From positions 27,770,086 through 27,834,085 of the forward strand of contig NC_053140.1 of assembly GCF_016808335.1 (NCBI RefSeq): 64,000 bases of DNA. The letters are read 5' to 3'. This document shows positions 11,869-21,904 of the stretch, piece after piece; positions within the stretch are counted from its first letter, which is position 1, and every line of letters starts with the position of its first letter. This DNA is from Panicum virgatum (taxonomy: Eukaryota > Streptophyta > Magnoliopsida > Poales > Poaceae). The position numbers and the translations under genes were made by a program. The notes below the pieces were generated by a model that searched no databases, was not told the DNA's origin, and saw nothing but the letters and a program-made list of their open reading frames with translations.

Positions 11869-12461
11869 TACTGGAATTTGGGCTTGGCCCATTAAGTATT
11901 TCAATTATTCCAAATAAATCTCAAAGGCCCATGTGGTGCAAACCTTTAATTCCACATTGCTAGTGGGAGTTGAGGAGACCATGTGGCTCTACTATATATC
12001 TAATACATAGGCTGGACTAAAGGATAGATCAAACCGAGTTAGAGTCTTCTCCATCCCGAGCGCTGGCATGCACCAGCGAACGAGAGAGCATGTCTCTGGA
12101 ACCTTTCGCCTTTGGGATCCTGCACCGGGAGAGGGCGAATAAGGTTTTTGGGAAGCGCTCGGCGCGACTGCTCAACGATCCTTGCCATGGCTCGTCCTCC
12201 ATCTAAGTTTGGTGCTGCAGCGTATTGTCGCTTGCGACATCGTCTGCTGCATTCCGTTCGTACGACCATTTGTGTCCCGTCAGTGCCGTTGGTCTTCCCT
12301 AAGGCCAAGACTCAGTACGTATACTGTTGTTTGATCTGTTTCTTAGTCATGTTCTACTGCGTCTTGCTACTAGTATGATAGGGCTGTTCATGCTAGTTCT
12401 AATCATGTTCACGATTTATTTATTTCGAAATTTAATCAGACAATTGGCTAATTATTCAACA
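11869..12461 (+). mobile_element. Copia 3' LTR
   Basis: The LTR begins right after the polypurine tract (ACTGGAATTTGGGCTTGGCCC, where intact relatives start with TG) and ends CTAATTATTCAACA at 12461, about 593 bp. A TATA-like CTATATATCT lies near 11992. The first bases are mutated, in line with an old element. No partner 5' LTR is present. Confidence 0.7.
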
Positions 12462-13082
12462 CCAGATATATAGTTTCCATTTTGAATAGCGATGCGCCCA
12501 GTGATAAGTCAAATTAAACCAGGAGCTCTAGTCAACTCCCAATTGTCACCATCCGTAGTAGATTGCCGGGCTGACATACTGGGTTGTCCCTGTATGCCAT
12601 GGCGTATTCGATAATTCCAGCCGAGTCCCTAGTGAAAAAAATTGTTTCTAGCCATTCTTCATGCAGTTTGGCGAACCAATAGCAGGATAAAGGGGGTGTT
12701 TGGGACCTGCTATGGATCTTGTGACATGGTTTGGAGATCCAAATAGACAATTCGAGACTTTGAGGATCTAGGTGAAACTGCGGGACAAGTTTGAAGACCT
12801 GGAGTGCAATTTACTCAAAAATTAATAAGGGCCAAAGGAGTCAAAACCATCGTCACAATAATTTTACTTTCTCTATCAAAGAAGAGAAAACAAACAAGGA
12901 AATAGTAATAGTAGCAGTGACAACTGCCAATGCTTGGCGACTGGTGCCAAAACATCAGCTATACCCATTTGACTGGACCATCAGGTCGGCCAGAAATGTG
13001 CAGTAGTATATTGAGTGGCACTATTTAATTTGTCAGCTTCAGCTGTGTACAGCAGTGAATACATTTGTCTCGCGACGGCGTC
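12462..13082 (+). other. Spacer without gene
   Basis: No gene is supported. About 12745-12830 (GGACAAGTTTGAAGACCTGG then GTGCAATTTACTC) resembles the terminal inverted repeat of grass Mutator-like elements, but no second end was found. The last part, up to 13082, would be the 3' flank of the kinase ORF on the minus strand. Confidence 0.45.
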
Positions 13083-14102
13083 TTATGTAAGTGTCGCGAG
13101 GTGCTGGAGTGCACGGGGCACTGGCGGCACGGAGACGTCGACGAAGCCCTCCCGCGCCTGCACGACCTGCGCCATGGTCGGCCAGTGCTCCTCCTGGTCC
13201 TGGATGCACCAGCACGCTATCCGGCAGGCGCGCTCTAGCTCCCCCTCGACGAGGTCGCCGCGCAGCCGTGGGTCCGCCACGGCGACCGTGTCCCCTTCCA
13301 CCACACGCGCTGCGGCCCAGACCGGAAAGAACGTGGGCGGGTGTTGCCCTGCTGCCCCTGCCTCGGTGCCATCGCCGTCGCCGTCGGCGTAGCTCTCGGC
13401 GTTGCGCCGCCCCGAGATGATCTCGAAGACCACCATCCCGAAGCTGTACACGTCCGCCTTGGCGCTGATCGGCAGCCCGGAGATCCACTCGGGGGCGAGG
13501 TACCCAATGGTGCCCCGCATCGTCGTCAAGACCCGGCTGAAGTCCCTCCCCACCAGCTTCGCCATCCCGAAGTCGGCGATCTTCGGGCACAAGTCCTTAT
13601 CCAACAGTATGTTCTCGGGCTTGATGTCGCAGTGTATGATGCGCTCGCGGCAGCCCTCGTGCAGGTAGGACAGTCCCCTGGCGATGCCGAGCATGATGCC
13701 GTAGCGGTCGTGCCAGCTCGGGCACAAGCTGCACCTGAAGAGGTAGGAGTCGAGGGAGCCATTGGGCATGTACTCGTAGACTAGCATCTTCTCGTCGCCA
13801 CCGGAGGAGCAGAATCCGACTAGCCTGACGAGGTTGACGTGCTGGATGAGCCCAAGAGTGTTCACCTCCGTCCGGAACTGCTTGTCGCCCTGCCGAAGGC
13901 CCTCTAGTTTCTTGACAGCCACTTGGATTTGGGTGCGCCCGTTCACGACGCCGCGGTATACCGTGCCGAAACCTCCGCCGCCCAGCCGCTCGGAGAAGTT
14001 GTTGGTAGCGGTGCGGAGCTCGCTGTAGCTGTAAACTTGCAGGGAGGATCCCTTCTGATTTGCGATTTTCTCGAGTCGGCGTTTCCTCTTTGATAGTAGC
14101 AT
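13083..14102 (-). CDS. G-type lectin S-receptor-like serine/threonine kinase, cytoplasmic domain only
   Basis: An open frame of 339 codons encodes the cytoplasmic kinase of a plant G-type lectin receptor kinase (At2g19130-like group). It has a basic juxtamembrane start (KRKRR), the P-loop GGGGFGTVYRG (41-51), VAVKK with the catalytic lysine near 64, catalytic loop HCDIKPEN (157-164), DFG (177-179), APE (203-205) and the family's C-terminal PVWAAARV and RIACWCIQDQEEH motifs. All core catalytic residues are present; Cys before the loop Asp makes it a non-RD kinase, a class linked to immune signalling. The frame is open for only 13 codons upstream (a hydrophobic FHTNPATSALVAW segment, probably the end of the membrane helix), then a stop. 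The lectin, S-locus and PAN domains of a full-length protein (about 800 residues) are absent. It is either a 5'-truncated gene or a last exon whose upstream part lies elsewhere. A decayed relative lies at 33749-40469 on the other strand. Confidence 0.85.
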   Translation of the reverse strand: MLLSKRKRRLEKIANQKGSSLQVYSYSELRTATNNFSERLGGGGFGTVYRGVVNGRTQIQVAVKKLEGLRQGDKQFRTEVNTLGLIQHVNLVRLVGFCSSGGDEKMLVYEYMPNGSLDSYLFRCSLCPSWHDRYGIMLGIARGLSYLHEGCRERIIHCDIKPENILLDKDLCPKIADFGMAKLVGRDFSRVLTTMRGTIGYLAPEWISGLPISAKADVYSFGMVVFEIISGRRNAESYADGDGDGTEAGAAGQHPPTFFPVWAAARVVEGDTVAVADPRLRGDLVEGELERACRIACWCIQDQEEHWPTMAQVVQAREGFVDVSVPPVPRALQHLATLT

Positions 14103-15480
14103 CCACGCTACTAGTGCTGAAGTTGCTGGGTTGGTGTGGAATTACTCCGTGACTATGACCCGCCCGATCACGACTCGGAGTCTAAATTCTTTATATTCGA
14201 TTTAGACTCGATACCGCTCTGTTCAGCCAGTGGCTGGTGCTAGGTGCTAATTTGCTGTGACAAATTAAAAAAGTACTATTGACTAACTAGTGACTGGTGC
14301 TGATTTGGTATAAAAAAAACTGCTGTTAATTGCCAGCAAAATAGAGTGACTAAAAAACTATTTGAAGTAACGTTTTGATTTTGACAGCAGATCAAAATGT
14401 AACCCATTCTTACAAATAGGACGCGATCACTGTAGCAATTGAGCCGTTTCTGAAAGCCTATTTTTAGAAGCGAGTCACCACTTTACTCGCCAGCCATTTT
14501 CATGGGCGGATGGGGTTGAGACGCCCCTAAAAGTAAAATTGTAGGGACAGTTCACCCAACACTCATCCCTAGATGGTTTAACCCCGCCCATCCCTAAAAT
14601 AATTATAAAAATTTGGGCACTTCTTCATCCTCTCGACCCCTATTGTTTGCTCGGATGAGGAGCTTCCCCAAGATCAAAAAAACAGGGAGCTTTTTAATTT
14701 GATTTTCTTCGAGTTGGGAGCTCTAGGAGGTATGTTTACGCTAATTTCTTGTCATGTCTAAGCATTTTTTATTAGATTTATGGCTCAAATGGAGCTTGCT
14801 TTGCCTCTAACTAGCTCTAGATCTCTATGGTGTGGATTAGCCATTTGAGACACCATTTGCCTCATACTTTTGGATGAAGTTGTGCTATTTTAGTAGGAGA
14901 ATAAAATTTTGTAATCATTTAAACTCAATCTATAGTTTTTATCATTATTCTTAAGTAAATAATGCCCTAAATCTATGGAGGAGAGAGAAGAAGATTTTTT
15001 TTCTATTTTACAAGATGAATGTTAGATTTTCTTCCCAGATTTTGTGGTATAATGATATGTTGAATTTTGATTTAATTTTAATAACTAAAATCAAACTTTG
15101 AGATTCGAATACCTCATGACATATTTCAACTGATATGCACCTCAATTTTAGAAACTACCTTAAGTTGACTATAGCATTGACAACATCAAGTTACATTAGC
15201 AATTGTTATGAAAAATATGTTTTCCATTGTCTTTTTAGTTGGAAGAAAACATGTTATTTAGAAAATAATCAAGAAATAGGAATTAACATAATATAAAAAC
15301 CAACATTAACTAAAAGGTACTATTTTTAGAAAAAATTAGAAACAAACCCCATCAAATTTGAAGTTGTTATGAGAGAGAAATACCAATTATAAATTTTAAT
15401 TCCTGATTAAAAAGAAAATTGTTGAATGACAAATTTGTTCCTCATTATAATAGGGCCAAGTTACGAGAATTTGATAATAA
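14103..15480 (+). other. AT-rich spacer upstream of the kinase ORF
   Basis: No coding signal is seen, and nothing recognisable as a lectin or PAN domain that would complete the kinase gene. About 14500-14610 contains inverted GGGCGGATGGGGTT and AACCCCGCCCATCCCTA segments with CCCCTAAAA, resembling the ends of a CACTA-type or other terminal-repeat element; boundaries could not be set. The rest is simple AT-rich DNA. Confidence 0.5.
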
Positions 15481-15489
15481 ATAAGGTTA

Positions 15490-15610
15490 TGCGTCCGAGG
15501 CATCACCTATTGATTCCGTAGCATGGTGGTAAGGTTCCCGAGTCTTATCTGGCATAGACCCGTGTTCGATTCTCGTAGTGCGCATCTTTTATTTTTCCCA
15601 AATAAAACAC
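15490..15610 (+). repeat. tRNA-like unit (A and B boxes), upstream copy
   Basis: TAGCATGGTGG (15519-15529) fits a Pol III A box, and GTGTTCGATTCTC (about 15572-15584) fits a B box. The spacing is close to that of a real tRNA. It lies 146 bp before the A box of the next unit. It does not fold convincingly as a functional tRNA, so it is treated as a tRNA-derived repeat (SINE-like). Confidence 0.5.
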
Positions 15611-15620
15611 AATAAAATCA

Positions 15621-15760
15621 GTGTATAAAACCGGAAATACCATACATATTCATAAACATCGGTGTAGTGCAGTGGAAAAACTTTGGTTCAAAACCCACCT
15701 GTGCTTATTTTTTTTTGCTTGGCAGCCGGTGGCAAGCAAGTGGATGGTTTCCGTTGGCCT
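15621..15760 (+). repeat. 165-bp tRNA-like unit, first copy (split by hAT and CACTA insertions)
   Basis: It begins GTGTATAAAACCGGAAATA. It carries an A box TAGTGCAGTGG (15665-15675), a B box GGTTCAAAACC (15685-15695) and then a long T run that could act as a Pol III terminator. The second copy at 32135-32299 is about 90% identical. Removing the hAT element (15761-20217, with one target copy) and the CACTA element (20230-32121) joins 15760 to 20218-20229 and 32122-32134, giving a unit of 140+12+13 = 165 bp, exactly the distance between the starts of copy 2 and the next block. Confidence 0.75.
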
Positions 15761-18700
15761 TCAGCTTGCAGGCAGGGTGGGCTCTTAAACGAGCCTACAA
15801 AGCCGCCCCACAAAAAAACCAGTTGTGGCCCATGCGGTCCAGCTTCTGTGGCCCAATACTTCGCGCCCCACCAAAGCCCGCGGACAACAGAGAAAACCCT
15901 CAATACCCGCAAGAAATTCTGCAGCCCCTCGCACCTAGTGGTGGCGGCCGCCACCACGGCACCACCATCGACGCCCCTCCGCTCCGCTCCGCCGCAACCG
16001 CTCCTCCTCACCAGCACCAACTTCTCCGAATCATCTGCTTCACCTCCCTCGGGTGCAAAATGAAGCCACAGCAGAAGGGCACCACAATCCCATCGACGGC
16101 TTGAGCGCCGGAGTGCCACACCAAGAAAGCCAAGCACGAGCTCCACTTCATGGGTGAAGCTCGCGCCGGCCACTTCTCCAACGCCGTTGGGTTGCGCCAG
16201 ATGGAGGCGGCAGATGGAGCCAACCTATTCGGCTAGCATTCCTCCACGATGGTGCTGGAGGATGGGGAGGAGGAGGGGGGAGGGGGGCCCTTCGACCAAT
16301 TGGACCCTGCAGTTCAACCGGGTGGTGCTGGATTGGATCAGCAACTGCAATCGCAAATAGGAGGGCAAGTTCACTCAACTCAGATTCCACTTCAGCCAAC
16401 TCGACCTCACCAAGAAGTGTAAGCAGTTCCTTAAATTTTTAGCTGCATAAATCCTTTGCTATTTGCCCTGACGATTAGTCAATGCTTAGTTGATTACTTC
16501 TTGCAATATTAATTTGTTAACACAGCCTTTGGCTTTCACTCATGTATGCATAACTTCCTATTTTGAAAAACTTTACTTGTATTTTTGCTGAATTTGGTAG
16601 ATATCTGGAGCTAACTATCAGGTTATGTTTCATAAGCATTTACACTGAAGAAAACCATATACAAAACAAATGCAACCAACACAGCCTGGCAAAGAAATGA
16701 GTTATTGAGATTCTAGCTTTTGCAGGGCCTAGGGTACATTGACTAATCCAATGTTGTCTATCTCTAGTTATGCAGGAAATTAAATATCAACTCTACCATA
16801 TGAGGCTGTGTCAAGAGAGCGGGTTAGTCATGAAAGTGAGTAGCAAATAGGTGTGCAAACAGGACTACAGGATCTTTCAACTGCAGCAACAAGCAGCTTG
16901 TCAAGAATACAGTCATTGTTGAGACGAAAGTCCCCAATAAGGAAGCAGATTGTGATCTCCCCATTACTGAAGAGGCGGCTAATGTCACCGAGGGTGGGCC
17001 ACTATGGAGAAAAGCACTTGAGGTCCCCTTCTGCAATCAGTGATGTATCAGTACCATTTGATGATGCAGAAATATTGACTTTTGGGATTCTTCAGCAATC
17101 AGGTTAGATTTAACTTCAGATGTGTTACTTTTCAAATGTTTGTTATCTTTTCAGATGTGTTACTTTTCTGAGTATGTTAGCTTCATGTTGTCCTGATTAT
17201 TACTTGCATATTTTTGGTGTAGATGCACCTAGATCAACTAGAAAGCGCAAACTTAGTGCTTTTGCTTGGAAAGAGTTTGAGCCAATTTATCAAGGAAACT
17301 TAATTGTGCAAGCTAAATGCATTCACTGCTTGGATATATTTGCTGCTAATAGAGATAATGGTAGAAGTGCTTGTCATAGGCACTTGGAAATATGCAAGGA
17401 GCGAGCTAAAATTAATCAAATGGTTGAAAATTTGAGGACAAATTCTTTGTCCCCCGATGCACGTGCTTTGGAAAATTGGAAGTTTGACCAAGAAGTGCCA
17501 CGGGAAGAAATGGTTAATTTCACAGTATTGCAGGAGTTACCTTTTAGCTTAGTTGAGCATGCACCGTTTCAGATATTCATTGCTACTTTGAACCCATGGT
17601 TTACCATTGTTTCTAGAACAACGGTCGTCGAGGATGTTATAAAGTCATATGAGAATCGAAGGTCAGCACTTAGGGAGACTATCAAGGACTCGGATTCAAT
17701 GGTTTGCTTTACAGTTGATCTATGGACTTTGAAACAAAACCTTGGCTACCTTTGTGTTACTTGCCACTTTATTAACAAGGATTGGAACCTGCAAAAAAGA
17801 ATAATTAGTTTCAATCTTGTTCACCTCATGATGGTCTTACAATGTTTACTCCATTGTTGAAGACAAATCTTTCAGAAAGGCATCTGCTTCTTGGAAATGG
17901 AGGTCTACTTCACATGCGTTGCGGAGCCCATGTTTTGAACCTCATTGTCAAAGAAGGATTCAAGATAATCTATACCACTACTACTCACATTAGAGAGAGT
18001 GTCAAGTACATTCAGAGTTATCAAGCTCGTACGCAAAGATTTGAGGAGATAATTGTACAAGTTGGTATATCATGTAACAAAAGGCCACCCCTTGATATTC
18101 GGACCCATTGGAATTCAACGTACCTTATGCTTGAGTGCTCAGTGCAGTATAGGACAACTTTTGAAGCTTTGGACTCACATGATCTTAGTTATGTGGACAT
18201 ACCTTCCGCAGATGAATGGAAAATGGCAGATCTTCTCTGCAAACTATTCAAGCCTTTCTATGATGCCACAAATGTGATTTCAGGTTCATTGTATCCTACC
18301 GCCCACCCATATTATCATGTTCTCTGGACAGTAAAAGAAAAGATAAAAAAAGGAGTCTTTAAATGAAGATTATTCTATTGCAGCAATGGCAGTTAAAATG
18401 CAAGAGAAGTTTCAGAAATATTGGGATTTATCCTTGCTGCAGATCTGTGTGCCTATTGTTCTAGATCCTAGATTCAAGTTCAATTTCATAGCCTTTCGCT
18501 TGGAGGCAGGATTTGGCAACAAAGGTCCCACATACGCTGCAAAAGTGAAGTCAACATTGGAGGATTCATTTTCTGCATATTCATCACAAACACCTGATTC
18601 AAACAACAACTGCCAGCCACGATCCAATGATGAGATTGTCTATGAAGATGACTCCTGGGCAGACTGGGAACAACACCTAACAACACAGAAAAAGAGTGCA

Positions 18701-20209
18701 GTGAAAAATGAGCTGGTCTAAGAAGATGACCTTTTTCCTCGGCAAAAGGATTTGGACATTCTACAATGGTGGATAATGCACTCTGCTAAATACCCTGTAC
18801 TCTCGCGCATGGCAAGGGATCTATTTGCAGCACCTGCATCAACAATAGCTTCCGAGTCTGCATTCTCTACTAGTGGGAGAGTTATTAGCGACTATAGAAG
18901 CCGGTTGACAAGCAAGAATATAGAAGCATTAATTTGCATCCAGGACTGGTTGAGAGCAGAAGGTAACCTTATGTTAATTGTTTTTAGTAACATGCTTGTT
19001 CAAGGTAACTTTATGTTAATTGTTTTTATTCTAAAATATATGTTGACCTCTTCATCTTATTTCAAGTCATACTAACTTCAAGATTGCAGAAGGTGATATT
19101 AGTGATGATGAGGGTCAGTTAGTATAAAAGCCAACAGGTATTTTCTTCTTGAAAACTCCTGTAATTTACTTTTTACAAAACTGTCTAAGACCTGGCTTGA
19201 TCACAGTAAATGGATGAACATCTGTTATGCAGCAGAGTTGCTTATGTTGTCCTACTTTGAACATGAGAGAAACCTTGTAGCTGTTAGTTAACTTTTCTAT
19301 TGCCGTGACCTCTAATCGCCTTCACTGCATGGCAAGTTAATCTACTGAAAATAGTATTCATGTCATATCTGTAATTTGTTTATACTGAAAATCAATTGGC
19401 TTTGTCAAACCTTGTTAATAATTTATTCTATTGATCTTGTTGTCTATATTCTCTACTCTGAATGACTATATTCAGATGTCAGCAGTAGTAACCAGTACAC
19501 TTTCTTCATTGGTGTAGTTAAGATTTCACATCGCATTCTTATCTAAATTTTTGTTTTCATTTCGAGGTGCTTCCAGATTTGAAGGAGTTCAATTGAAGGA
19601 AGAAGCTTTGCAGCAGCTACTCTTTTTTTTAACTTTAAAGTCCCTTTTTTTGCGGGTAACTTTAAAATCCTTGTGAAATACGGTGTTCCCTTGCTGGAAG
19701 AAGCTAACTAGATGTGGTTCATCTCAGATTAATGAATATGACTTGCTGAACAAAGTCCTAGTTTGGTTATCCAAATATTTTTGGGAGGAGCTAATATTTC
19801 TTGTTTATTCTTAATGATGTAATCTAATCCTAATCTTATTGATGATAGAACGACACAGTTCTAATTATTAATGCCCTTGTTTTGTCTTTTGTTTTCATTC
19901 AGTATTTTATATTGTTTTTCAGTAAATATAGACGATACTTATTGGTTGATTAAATGAAGTAGTACTGGGCAAACAAGCAAGCTAGCTGCCTGTCCGAGCA
20001 AGGGAGCATAGCTGTCTGTCCACGCGGGGCATGCGGGATTCTGAGTCTGTGGCCGCAAAGCCCACAAGCTGCTTGTTGCCCGCGCGCTGAACCTTGTGGG
20101 TAGCCACAAAACCCCCAAAAAAACGTTTGCGCCGAGCTCTGAGGGTATGTGGCCGGCCGCAACCCACCCCACCTACAGTTTGAGTTGGCCCACCCCACCT
20201 ACAGTTTGA
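15761..20209 (+). mobile_element. Complete hAT transposon, 4449 bp
   Basis: The element is flanked by the 8-bp duplication GTTGGCCT (15753-15760 and 20210-20217), the length typical of hAT. Its ends are imperfect inverted repeats: TCAGCTTGCAGGCAGGGTGGGC at the left and, on the other strand, a TCAAACTGTAGGTGGGGTGGGC-type end at the right, about 15 of 22 positions matching. The right end plus target site is duplicated in tandem (26-bp period, 20165-20216). It encodes the broken transposase at 16853-19127. 15761-16852 is a GC-rich leader without a convincing gene, and 19128-20164 is an AT-rich 3' region. Confidence 0.88.
16853..19127 (+). pseudogene. hAT transposase (BED zinc finger, RNase H-like, hAT C-terminal dimerisation)
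   Basis: Exon 1 (16853-17102) joins exon 2 at 17223 through a GT-AG intron that keeps the frame (a split Asp codon). Exon 2 has a BED-type zinc finger (CIHC followed by CHRHLEIC), then the hAT core start (MVCFTVDLWTLKQNLGYLCVTCHFI). At about 17825 the frame shifts and the segment that normally contains the catalytic TLDNAS motif is missing. The core resumes at 17842 (LSERHLLLGNGGLLHMRCGAHVLNLIV, then RTHWNSTYLML). A further frame change follows at about 18361, then the DUF4413-like region (18386-18721), a stop at 18719-18721, and an intact dimerisation domain (18752-18960: LFAAPASTIASESAFSTSGR, SKNIEALICIQDWL). A last small exon may end at 19127. It resembles RICESLEEPER/DAYSLEEPER-type transposases and is inactive. 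Confidence 0.87.
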
Positions 20210-20216
20210 GTTGGCC
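20165..20216 (+). repeat. 26-bp tandem duplication at the right end of the hAT element
   Basis: Two exact 26-bp copies (CCACCCCACCTACAGTTTGA plus GTTGGC) each contain the terminal bases of the transposon together with most of the target-site copy. The duplication includes element and flank, so it arose after insertion, by slippage or an aborted excision/repair event. Confidence 0.8.
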
Positions 20217-20265
20217 TGGTGACATAGCGCACTACTACAAAACAGGCCTGTGTTCCAGGCCATTT

Positions 20266-20439
20266 GTCCCGGCAGCCTTTGGGCCCGGGACAATATGTGG
20301 TTTTTGTCCCGGGTCCAACGGCTAGCCGGGCCAGCGGGGGGGGGGGGGACAGGGGCCTTTTGTCCCGGTTGGAGACACCAATCGGGACAAAAGGCCCCCA
20401 TTTTGTCCCGGTTGGTGCCTCCAACCGGGACAAAAGGCC
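20266..20439 (+). repeat. CACTA left subterminal palindromic repeats
   Basis: Several TTTTGTCCCGG units occur in head-to-head pairs: 20266-20320 (TTTGTCCCGGCAG...CCCGGGACAA), 20356-20396 and 20401-20439 (TTTTGTCCCGGTTGGTGCCT closing with CCAACCGGGACAAAAGG). A G homopolymer of roughly a dozen bases lies at 20336-20348. In En/Spm the subterminal repeats bind the element's own regulatory protein; the same role is inferred here. Confidence 0.85.
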
Positions 20440-20582
20440 TTGGGCCCCTTATCCCCTACCCTCTTCCCCCGCCCGAGCCATTCAGCTCATTTGTTTTCTT
20501 GCTGTTCTTGGCTCGGGATAGAGGAGTTCTTGCTCATTTCTTCACCACATTTGTGAAGATCTTTGATTCCCCGTCCATCCAT

Positions 20583-21904
20583 CGGCGCTAAAGGTTTGGG
20601 GCTTATTTTTCTCTTCTTCCTTGGCTTGTATAGCTCATTTCATGCTTTAGAAATAGAGAAAATGTGTAGCTAACTCATTTCTCGGACATTTAGCTAGCTA
20701 GATTGCATATGTAGGTGTGATTTTCTTTTAGATTTAGATGAGTACGTTGATAGTAGAAATTTTTAGAATGAGTGTAGACACTTCATGTGATGTACTTGTA
20801 TATATGACCATATTGTGGATAGTTGATTTTTTATTCATGAATGAATTAATGAAATGAGTATATTATAGATTTTTTTGTATTATGAATGGATTATTTTGAC
20901 ACTCTAGTGATGTATTTAATCAGGCTCACATTGAAACCATCTAGAAGCTAAAAAAATCTTTATTTCGAAACAAGTATACGTCGTTAATCTCCATCCAACG
21001 GTGATGGCACTACCTTTCAGGGATACACGATGCGCTATAAGGACGTCGCAAATCGGTTGGTCGCATCACCAGCACTTCCGATTGATAAGAAGACAGCATT
21101 TGACGCAGTCAGCATGGCCGTTGTTGTACTGAGAGCATATCAACGAGCATGCTGCCTGTGCCAAGTGTTGTGCCTATTAATCGTAAATGTTGGTGCTGCG
21201 ACTGGCCGATTGGTGACATCCTTGTACCACACCGTGTCCCCCCGAAAGGCTGTGTCATCACCGCAGGGTTGAGGTTACTGACATATAAATTTTCAGAAAT
21301 AAAGGTTTATTTTTCTTCTAGAGGGTTTCTGGATATTGAATAGAGTGTACTCCTGGAACTGAAGGGTGTCAAAGTAATTAGAAGTTATAGAGATTTCTTT
21401 CAATTAATTAGAGATTTCTTGAGGATTAATGATACATTTCGTCTTTTTTATATGATTTCATTGTTATTTGCAAGAGTTATTAATCTGATCATTGTAATTG
21501 TAATAGTAAATAATTTTTGCATTGTAATGGTAAGAATTTATAATTTTGTGGAAAATAAAGGTATTCAACATGAAATCCAATTTCAAGAAGTTGTAGTGGC
21601 ATGGATCCAACTGACCCTTTTTAGTAAAATATGGCTTTAGCAGCTGGAGGGAGTGGCGCCGGTGGGGGTGATCGTTGTCCTTCTGGAGAGAAGGGCACAA
21701 CTCGAGTAGTATTTTTAAGTTTCATTTATAGTACTCCTTTGTTAAGTTCTGTAATGGATTAAGTACTCCTTTTAATTAATCAAGATGTATGATGGATATT
21801 GCATATCTTTTAATTATTCATGTTATGTTACATTTAGTTTAATTTAGGTTTGATATATTTTATTTATTCGATACGTGTAAAGAATTCAAATCGATTTATT
21901 TAAA
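20583..21904 (+). other. CACTA 5' leader region
   Basis: Mostly AT-rich with no recognised gene. 20990-21275 is a more complex segment with an 80-codon open frame (21030-21272) that I do not recognise; it could be a leader exon or a captured fragment. The transposase start lies just after 21900. Confidence 0.5.

Noticed and set aside
15667..16399. Open frames of 126-161 codons on both strands before the hAT transposase
   Set aside because: They cross the hAT terminus and target site, so they cannot be one ancestral gene; GC-rich leader composition explains them.
20336..20348. Run of about a dozen G inside a CACTA subterminal block
   Set aside because: A simple homopolymer of uncertain length; no functional meaning can be supported.
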